Below, one piece after another: positions 1-4,985 of a stretch of DNA of 7,767 bases. Below the pieces are notes generated by a model. That model saw only the letters and a program-made list of their open reading frames with translations. It made no database searches and was not told the origin of the DNA. Both the position numbers and the translations under genes were made by a program. Numbering within the stretch: the first letter of the stretch is position 1; every line of letters begins with the position of its first letter. The stretch spans positions 1 to 7,767 of the forward strand of contig CALFYG010000184.1 of assembly GCA_937952095.1 (NCBI GenBank). Direction: 5' to 3'. Origin of the DNA: an uncultured Micrococcales bacterium. GTDB lineage: Bacteria; Actinomycetota; Actinomycetes; S36-B12; UBA10799.

Positions 1-546
1 CTCAATCGCCACGGGGGTCTCGATCCCCACCCGCCACGTGTTGCCCGGCGAATCCGCCGCGCACCGCACATCACCCCCGAGGTTCACCAGCGCCCCGGAC
101 GCACCTCGCGCAAGAAGTCGCTGGACCAGCAGATCGGCCGCGACACCCTTGCCTATGCCACCGGAGTCGATCGGCAGACTGCTGGACACCACATCACCGT
201 CGATCGTGACATCAGCCCGAATACCTGGTTGCGCAGGACCCTGGGCCGCGGGCGACAACTCGTCGAAGTCACGGTCATAGCCCGCGGCCCGGATCTGCGC
301 GACCAGGAAGGGATTGAAGGCACCCCCGCTCATGTCGTAGCCGGCGACGGCACGCTCCACCAACAACCTGGTGTCGGGGTCCACGAGGCGGGGCTGGGCG
401 TCGAGCGCCAGTAGCTCACTCGGCTGGAAGCGCGTCCACAGCCGTTCCAGCCGGCGTACTTCACTTTGTGCCCACTCCAGATCAGCAGGGCCGACCACAC
501 GGATGTGACAGTCCGTTCCCATGGCGTGGAAACGGACCTCACGCAC
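1..546 (-). CDS. apbE: FAD:protein FMN transferase (ApbE family), 3' end cut by window edge
   Basis: ApbE enzymes are exported flavin transferases that move FMN from FAD onto a Ser/Thr of target proteins, using Mg2+. The frame is open to the left edge: 182 residues are visible of a family length usually near 250-320, so the C-terminal part is missing. Visible family motifs, in order from the proposed start: HAMGTD (residues 7-12); RFQPSELLALD (39-49); the SGGAFNPF segment (73-80); DSGGIGKGVAAD (127-138), matching the typical D-LGG-GKGYA-D signature; and GALVNLGGDVR (151-161) followed by WRVGIE (171-176). I chose the GTG at 546 because it gives MREVRFHAMGTD, a normal ApbE N-terminus. It has no good Shine-Dalgarno sequence and lies 10 bp after the lipoprotein stop, so translation may be coupled; the in-frame ATG at 522-520 would fall inside the conserved motif. 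No signal peptide or lipobox is visible at this start, so the enzyme may be cytoplasmic or membrane-associated by other means. The family call is firm; its target protein is not identified. Confidence 0.93.
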   Translation of the reverse strand, partial: MREVRFHAMGTDCHIRVVGPADLEWAQSEVRRLERLWTRFQPSELLALDAQPRLVDPDTRLLVERAVAGYDMSGGAFNPFLVAQIRAAGYDRDFDELSPAAQGPAQPGIRADVTIDGDVVSSSLPIDSGGIGKGVAADLLVQRLLARGASGALVNLGGDVRCAADSPGNTWRVGIETPVAIE

Positions 547-556
547 CTGGTTCAGG

Positions 557-1108
557 TCAACTGCCTTTCGAGTTCGAGTCGTTCTCGTCGTCGGAACTCT
601 CGTTGCCGCACTGGTCCACCACGCTCTTGTCGGCGCCGACACAGACCTCGTAGTAGGTGGGTCCCCCGCTCGAATCACCAGCTTGGACGCTGACATAGGT
701 GCTGTCCTTCTCCGCATCCATGCCGTAGCCCGACCCGCCCCACTTCCCCCAGCCACCGCCGCTGCCACCTGAGTTGGTCACGGTGTACCCGGAGTCCTTC
801 AGTTCGGATTCGTAGTCGTCGACGATGGTCTGCGCGCTGGTTCCCTCCACCTTGTAGCGGGCATAGACCATTCCCGACTCGTCCTCCTCGTCGATCTGCT
901 TCGCACCGGCTGGAGGCGCGGGAAGTCCGTCAGTTGACGCTGCCTGCGTCTGCGCCGGAGTCTCCGCGGGGGACGCGGCAGCCGTCTCGGTGACGGTGAC
1001 CTCCGCAGTCGGGGTGTCACTTGATGACCCCGACGAGCACCCGGCAAGCGCGAGCCCGGAGGCGGTGACGGCGAACGCGGCGCGTAGGGTCCACGAGATG
1101 TCGGACAC
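557..1108 (-). CDS. Small secreted lipoprotein of unknown function
   Basis: Predicted 183-residue lipoprotein. From the GTG at 1108 the N-terminus has Arg9, a hydrophobic stretch and a lipobox ending LALAGC with Cys24, so it should be exported, lipidated and anchored on the outer face of the membrane. After the Cys comes a Ser/Thr/Ala/Pro-rich linker (about 25-69). A small folded part follows (about 70-165), containing YKVEGTSAQTIVDDYESEL, interrupted by a Gly/Trp-rich loop (about 113-129, GGSGGGWGKWGGSGYG). The C-terminus is acidic and Ser/Asn-rich. Two other cysteines (156 and 167) could form a disulfide. I preferred this GTG over a TTG at 1141 because GGGGAG sits 5 nt before it and it gives a standard signal peptide; the TTG would add 11 non-hydrophobic residues. 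Gene order suggests cotranscription with apbE, 10 bp downstream. I do not recognise a named family, so the lipoprotein call is firm and the function is open. Confidence 0.85.
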   Translation of the reverse strand: MSDISWTLRAAFAVTASGLALAGCSSGSSSDTPTAEVTVTETAAASPAETPAQTQAASTDGLPAPPAGAKQIDEEDESGMVYARYKVEGTSAQTIVDDYESELKDSGYTVTNSGGSGGGWGKWGGSGYGMDAEKDSTYVSVQAGDSSGGPTYYEVCVGADKSVVDQCGNESSDDENDSNSKGS

Positions 1109-1113
1109 GATCA

Positions 1114-1119
1114 CTCCCC
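1114..1119 (-). promoter_or_regulatory. Ribosome binding site deciding the lipoprotein start
   Basis: GGGGAG on the minus strand, 5 nt upstream of the GTG at 1108. It supports this start over the upstream in-frame TTG at 1141, which has no comparable purine run in front of it. Confidence 0.65.
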
Positions 1120-1140
1120 AAAGGTTGTCGGATCGTGCCA

Positions 1141-1146
1141 AAGGTA
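1141..1146 (-). promoter_or_regulatory. Weak -10-like hexamer upstream of the lipoprotein gene
   Basis: TACCTT on the minus strand fits the actinobacterial TANNNT -10 pattern and would place a transcript start about 26 nt before the GTG. There is no recognisable -35 at 16-18 nt, and such hexamers are common by chance. It would allow the lipoprotein-apbE pair to be transcribed apart from copA, across the 77 bp gap that separates them. Confidence 0.22.
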
Positions 1147-1185
1147 CTGATATGTCCGGGTCTGTTGCCTGATCTCGACCGGTGA

Positions 1186-3276
1186 CTACGCAGCGTGCCC
1201 GGCCACGCCGCGGAATCGGCGCAGACGAAGACTGTTCAGGACCACGAACACCGACGAGAAGGCCATCGCAGCTCCAGCGATCATCGGTGTCAACAGACCG
1301 GCCATCGCCAGCGGAATCGCCGCGCTGTTGTACGCGAACGCCCAGAAGAGGTTCTCCTTGATGATGCGCAAAGTGCGGCGGCTCAGTCCGATCGCGTCCA
1401 CGATCGCCAACGGGTCACTGCGAACCAGGGTGATGTCGCTGGCGGAGATCGCGACGTCGGCCCCCGCACCCATGGCGATACCGAGGTCGGCCTGAGCCAG
1501 CGCGGCAGAGTCGTTCACTCCGTCACCCACCATGGCCACTCGTTGTCCGGCCGCCTGCAGGCCGGCAACCGCCGCCTGCTTGTCCAGCGGCTTCACCTCG
1601 GCGATGACCTCGTCGATCCCGACCTGTTCGGCCACTGCCTTCGCGGCTGCGGCGGAATCGCCGGTGAGCAAGACCGTGCGCAACCCCATCGCCTGCAGTT
1701 GGGCGATCGCCTGGGCACTGGAGTCGCGGATGGTGTCGGTCACGAAGACCCGTCCGCGGATCTCACCGTCCCAGGCGGCGACGACCGAGGCGTACTCGTC
1801 ACCGGCGTCGAAACCGAGTTCACGCATCCAGGCGGGCGTGCCCGCCACGAGCTCGACGCCATCGACCGTCCCGCGTACGCCACGTCCGGGCACAGCCTCA
1901 AAGTGTTCCAGGCTGCCGCGTTCGGGCAGAGCTGCGGCGATGGCGCGCCCGACCGGGTGTTCGCTGCCCGCTTCCAGAGTTCCGACCAACCGGGCGAAGT
2001 CCGGCGACTCGGAGTCCACGTGGGCCTCGATGTTCCCCTGTGTGAGGGTTCCGGTCTTGTCCAGCACCACGGTGTCGATGGCCTGCGTGCGCTCCAGGAT
2101 CTCCGGACCCGCGATGAGTACGCCGAGCTGAGCACCCCTACCGGTGCCGACCAGGATCGCCGTGGGGGTTGCCAGTCCGAGCGCGCACGGGCAGGCGATG
2201 ATGAGCACCGCGACAGCGGCGGTGAACGCGGCCGTCCAACCCGCGCCGGCGATCAACCAGCCGACGGCCGTGAGCACCGAGAGGACCAACACCACCGGTA
2301 CGAACACCGAGGACACGCGGTCCGCAAGGCGCTGGACCGGAGCCTTCCCTGTCTGGGCCCGTTCCACTGCTGCGGCGATCTGCGCGAGCTCAGTGTCGGC
2401 TCCGACACGTTCAGCCCGGGCGATGAGCCGGCCCGTCTGGTTGACCGCCGCGCCGATCAGCGGATCGCCCGGGCCGACCTCGATCGGCACCGACTCCCCG
2501 GTGATCAGGGCATTGTCGACCGATGATGCCCCGGACAGCACGACCGCATCGGTGGCGATCCGCTCTCCCGGACGCACCACGAACTCGTCGCCGACCTGCA
2601 ATTGCCCGATCGGGATGAGCACCTCGCGCCCGTCGCGCAAGACTGTGGCGTCCTTGGCGCCGAGCTTGAGCAGAGCGGTCACCGCCTCCCCCGCGCGATC
2701 CTTCGCCCGGGATTCGGCATAGCGACCGGCAAGCAGGAACGTGGCAACGGTCACTGCCACCTCGAAGTAGACGTGACCGCCGGTGAACAGGGCCACCATC
2801 GACCATCCGTAGGCTGCGATGATCCCGAGGCTGACAAGCGTGTCCATCGTGGTGGACCCGTGACGCGCGGCGTTGAAGGCCGCCTTGTGGAAGGGCCAAG
2901 CCGCCCACCACACAACCGGCGTCGCCAGTGCGGCGACGACCACCATCGCCGCCCTTGACTCATGCATGGTCATCGACATGACGATGACCGGGACCGCGAG
3001 CACCGCGGCGACGATCAACCGGCGTAGCAAGGTGGGATCGGAGTGGTGATCATGCTCCCCTTCGGGGTTCCGCTCCGACGCCCCGTACCCGGCCTTCTCA
3101 ACCGCTTCGACACAGTCATCGACGGAGACCCCGGCCGGCACCTCGACATGGGCGGTGTGGGTGGCGAAGTTGACGGTCGCCGCGACACCGGGCAGCGCGT
3201 TCAACTTCTTCTCGATCCGCGCCGCACACGACGCGCAGGTCATGCCTTCGAGATCCAAGTCCACGGTGCTACTCAC
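1186..3276 (-). CDS. copA: Copper-translocating P-type ATPase (P1B-1, CopA/CtpA class)
   Basis: Membrane ATP-driven pump, most likely exporting Cu(I) from the cytosol. The 696-residue length is normal for actinobacterial CopA. Order of domains: one N-terminal HMA metal-binding domain with GMTCASC (11-17); a short His/acid linker EHDHHSD (74-80); two transmembrane stretches (about 87-103 and 109-127); two more (about 146-165 and 170-185); actuator domain with TGES (259-262); metal-site CPC in the membrane (362-364); phosphorylation motif DKTGTLT (406-412, Asp406); the SEHP nucleotide-binding motif (438-441); GDGVND (584-589). The last membrane segments carry YN (649-650) and the M-x-F-S-S signature (671-675). 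CPC plus YN plus MxxSS is the P1B-1 pattern for Cu(I)/Ag(I). The GTG at 3276 is chosen because GGAGG sits 4 nt upstream and the protein then begins directly before the HMA domain; the open frame further upstream encodes Arg/Pro-rich sequence overlapping the previous gene. It lies 40 bp after the 499-aa gene, so cotranscription is likely. No csoR-like regulator or copZ chaperone is in the window. Confidence 0.96.
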   Translation of the reverse strand: MSSTVDLDLEGMTCASCAARIEKKLNALPGVAATVNFATHTAHVEVPAGVSVDDCVEAVEKAGYGASERNPEGEHDHHSDPTLLRRLIVAAVLAVPVIVMSMTMHESRAAMVVVAALATPVVWWAAWPFHKAAFNAARHGSTTMDTLVSLGIIAAYGWSMVALFTGGHVYFEVAVTVATFLLAGRYAESRAKDRAGEAVTALLKLGAKDATVLRDGREVLIPIGQLQVGDEFVVRPGERIATDAVVLSGASSVDNALITGESVPIEVGPGDPLIGAAVNQTGRLIARAERVGADTELAQIAAAVERAQTGKAPVQRLADRVSSVFVPVVLVLSVLTAVGWLIAGAGWTAAFTAAVAVLIIACPCALGLATPTAILVGTGRGAQLGVLIAGPEILERTQAIDTVVLDKTGTLTQGNIEAHVDSESPDFARLVGTLEAGSEHPVGRAIAAALPERGSLEHFEAVPGRGVRGTVDGVELVAGTPAWMRELGFDAGDEYASVVAAWDGEIRGRVFVTDTIRDSSAQAIAQLQAMGLRTVLLTGDSAAAAKAVAEQVGIDEVIAEVKPLDKQAAVAGLQAAGQRVAMVGDGVNDSAALAQADLGIAMGAGADVAISASDITLVRSDPLAIVDAIGLSRRTLRIIKENLFWAFAYNSAAIPLAMAGLLTPMIAGAAMAFSSVFVVLNSLRLRRFRGVAGHAA

Positions 3277-3280
3277 GCCA

Positions 3281-3285
3281 CCTCC
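3281..3285 (-). promoter_or_regulatory. Ribosome binding site deciding the copA start
   Basis: A consensus GGAGG on the minus strand, 4 nt before the GTG at 3276. It fixes the start far downstream of the longest possible frame (which reaches 3477) and removes an apparent overlap with the preceding gene. Confidence 0.75.
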
Positions 3286-3316
3286 AACGGACAACCCCCC
3301 AGGAGTATTCCGTGTG

Positions 3317-4816
3317 TCACGCGTTGCGGACGAACAGACCCAGGACGGCGGCCAGGGTGAGTACCGAACGGGGTTCGTACGCCGCACGCCACAGACCTCC
3401 GTGGTTGGCCGCATCGGCGAACAGGTCCATGGGGTTGTGCAGATCGCGCCGCGGGTTCGCCGCGGACTGCGGATCATGCAGATCCCGGACCAGCAGCGCC
3501 GCCATCAGCGTGTTGGCGGTCGCGGGGGCGAACACCTCCACGCCGAACTGGCCGGCGCCGGCATATGCTGCCGCGAGCGCCCGGTTCTTGACCACTGATC
3601 GGGTCCGGGTGGCCGGGGCGACGTTCAACGAGACCCGGGTTCCGGCGTCGCGGGCCACAATCGCCCGCCAGCGCTGCAGGCGCTTGGCCAGCGCGTAGTT
3701 GGGACCCTGTTGCGGAACCAGGCAGTCCGAGATCCCCACCTCACGACCGGAGTCGTCGATGACCGTGTCGCGATAGGCAGGCTCGAACAGGTTGGCCAGG
3801 TGGAGGGGGGCCTGCAGGATCCTGCGTGTCCGACGCTGGTTCCAGCGATCCCTGGCCATAGCCACTGCGTCCTCGGGCACCGCGAACACATCCGTGGGAG
3901 TTGCCAGAAAAGCCAGTGAGAGGTCGCGGTTGCTGCGAGCAAGCAGAACACTCAGGGCGTCGATCGCCATGGAGACGCGCACGTGCAGTCCACCGTCGGC
4001 GTAGGCGTAGTTTCCCAGAGTGAACGGCCCGTCGATCTCCCGCAGCCAAGCGAGGACCGCGTCCGTCTGTGCGATGACGTCGAGACCGGCGACGTGCGCG
4101 ACGCGCGAGTCTGGTGCGGTGTCGAGGTTCACCGAACCACGCGGAACAGGCACAGCCATGCGTCCGGCGGAGTTCTTGGCGAGGGACATGATCGTGTTCC
4201 AGCGATCCTCGTTCGGCAGGTCCACCGCGTACACAGTGGCGCCCCAGTCGAGCAACTGCCGGAGCGGACCCATCTCAGCACCGGCCCCGAGCACGGCGAC
4301 CTGGACATCTCGCAGGTTGAGCCATTCCGGGTGTGCCATCACCGCCCGAACAGCATCGGCGAAGGACGGCTCAGCCACCCCGCGCGCCACCCAGTCGTCG
4401 AGTTGTTTGTGAAGATCGCCGCCGGTGAGCCGCTTTCCCTTGTACGGAACGGAGAACTCCGCTCGGCGTTCGTTGCGTCCGATCACCTCGAAGGTGTCCA
4501 TCCCCGGGTGATCGCTGAGGGCCAGTCCGTCGAGCAGTGGGCGGTCGGTTCCGTCCTGGGTCCAGACGAAGCGCTGGTGCAGGGAGTCCAGTCCCGCCTG
4601 GGAGACAGTGACGGCCGCGGCAGGATTCGCCGCTGCCGCGACGACAAGTTCCCGGATGGCCGACAGGTAACCCGAACGCCAGTCCTTGATGGCCTCGACC
4701 CGCCGTGCTGCGGCCGGGCTGACGTCGCGCAAGGCATCCGCCAGGACCGCCCTGCCTGTCGCACTGGTGCTGCGCGACCCGTCATTCGCCGCCGGGAAGT
4801 TCACCTCTGTCTGCAT
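3317..4816 (-). CDS. Uncharacterised 499-residue protein with central Rossmann-like segment
   Basis: I do not recognise this family. What can be seen: an Ala-rich helical N-terminal part (about 20-85); a middle part with VAVLGAGAEMGPLRQLLDWG (174-193), which fits a beta-alpha unit with a GxGxxxG turn (Gly177, Gly179, Gly183), followed by TVYAVDLP with Asp199 where Rossmann proteins hold the ribose of NAD or the sugar of SAM. Later landmarks are FTLGNYAYADGG (265-276) and a basic stretch RWNQRRTRRIL (324-334). Near the C-terminus is NHGGLWRAAYEPRSVLTL (471-488), ending in a short hydrophobic run (485-496) that could be a buried helix or a membrane contact. There is no signal peptide, so it is probably cytosolic. 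A nucleotide-cofactor oxidoreductase or methyltransferase-like fold is inference from one motif; the substrate is unknown. The ATG at 4816 has no clear Shine-Dalgarno sequence. copA starts 40 bp after its stop, suggesting one transcript. The frame uses clean high-GC coding sequence throughout and is much longer than expected by chance, so the gene is real. Confidence 0.85.
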   Translation of the reverse strand: MQTEVNFPAANDGSRSTSATGRAVLADALRDVSPAAARRVEAIKDWRSGYLSAIRELVVAAAANPAAAVTVSQAGLDSLHQRFVWTQDGTDRPLLDGLALSDHPGMDTFEVIGRNERRAEFSVPYKGKRLTGGDLHKQLDDWVARGVAEPSFADAVRAVMAHPEWLNLRDVQVAVLGAGAEMGPLRQLLDWGATVYAVDLPNEDRWNTIMSLAKNSAGRMAVPVPRGSVNLDTAPDSRVAHVAGLDVIAQTDAVLAWLREIDGPFTLGNYAYADGGLHVRVSMAIDALSVLLARSNRDLSLAFLATPTDVFAVPEDAVAMARDRWNQRRTRRILQAPLHLANLFEPAYRDTVIDDSGREVGISDCLVPQQGPNYALAKRLQRWRAIVARDAGTRVSLNVAPATRTRSVVKNRALAAAYAGAGQFGVEVFAPATANTLMAALLVRDLHDPQSAANPRRDLHNPMDLFADAANHGGLWRAAYEPRSVLTLAAVLGLFVRNA

Positions 4817-4824
4817 GCTTGCTG

Positions 4825-4830
4825 AGAGTA
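4825..4830 (-). promoter_or_regulatory. Possible -10 element for a leaderless transcript of the 499-aa gene
   Basis: TACTCT on the minus strand fits TANNNT and ends 8 nt before the ATG at 4816. It would put the transcript start about 2 nt before the start codon, which agrees with the missing ribosome binding site, because leaderless mRNAs are common in Actinobacteria. No -35 element is recognisable, so this is tentative. Confidence 0.25.
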
Positions 4831-4893
4831 CTCACTATCCCTGAGCGGCGCGTGGCCGGAAAGGTGACGGCACACGGTCGAGGCCTGTTCCGA

Positions 4894-4912
4894 TTGCGGC
4901 GTTGTTGTCGGA
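4894..4912 (+). repeat. Intergenic repeat, direct copy 1
   Basis: TTGCGGCGTTGTTGTCGGA. It is identical to the copy at 4925-4943 except for one base (G for A at the sixth position) and begins exactly 31 bp from it, close to three helical turns. It lies 78-96 bp upstream of the start of the 499-aa gene. Confidence 0.85.
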
Positions 4913-4924
4913 CCCGCCCGCCGG

Positions 4925-4943
4925 TTGCGACGTTGTTGTCGGA
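4925..4943 (+). repeat. Intergenic repeat, direct copy 2
   Basis: TTGCGACGTTGTTGTCGGA. Within this copy CGAC (4928-4931) and GTCG (4938-4941) form a small palindrome around GTTGTT. Its first 17 bp are also repeated in inverted orientation at 4959-4975. Confidence 0.85.
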
Positions 4944-4958
4944 TTCAGGCCCTCGAAA

Positions 4959-4975
4959 CGACAACAACGGCGCAA
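4959..4975 (-). repeat. Intergenic repeat, inverted copy 3
   Basis: Read on the minus strand this is TTGCGCCGTTGTTGTCG, matching the first 17 bases of copies 1 and 2 except at the sixth base, which is C here, G in copy 1 and A in copy 2. It starts 10 bp after the glnE stop codon. Confidence 0.85.
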
Positions 4976-4985
4976 AGGGCAGGGT

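Larger units (their letters stand above)
4925..4975 (-). terminator. Large hairpin after glnE, possible terminator without a U-tract
   Basis: In the glnE transcript the inverted copy (4975-4959) can pair with copy 2 (4941-4925): 16 of 17 positions pair, with one C-U mismatch, around a 17 nt loop. The stem begins 10 nt past the glnE stop, a normal place for a terminator. There is no run of U after the stem, so a classical intrinsic terminator is not shown. The structure could instead protect the mRNA 3' end, act as a U-less terminator, or just reflect inverted DNA-binding sites. Confidence 0.45.

Noticed and set aside
330..542. Minus-strand frame of 70 codons at the left end
   Set aside because: It overlaps the apbE frame in another phase. 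The apbE frame carries several ordered family motifs and this one carries none.
1109..1141. Earlier TTG start for the lipoprotein
   Set aside because: It would add 11 polar residues before the signal peptide and would place the good ribosome binding site inside the coding region.
1109..1185. Terminator between copA and the lipoprotein gene
   Set aside because: I looked for a stem-loop followed by a T-run on the minus strand and found only short, weak pairings, so I do not claim a terminator there.
1195..2526. Long plus-strand open frame of 443 codons antisense to copA
   Set aside because: It lies wholly opposite a firmly identified ATPase. Its translation is rich in Arg, Gly, His and Asp with no recognisable domain, as expected of an antisense frame in high-GC coding sequence.
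3277..3477. N-terminal extension of copA by 67 codons
   Set aside because: The extension overlaps the end of the upstream gene, encodes Arg/Pro/Thr-rich sequence with no family match, and is made unnecessary by a GTG at 3276 with GGAGG 4 nt upstream.
3983..4825. Plus-strand open frame of 280 codons opposite the 499-aa gene
   Set aside because: Compositionally it looks like a shadow frame (Arg/Val/His-rich, no motif) and it has no independent start signals. The minus-strand frame is longer and has a coherent Rossmann motif.
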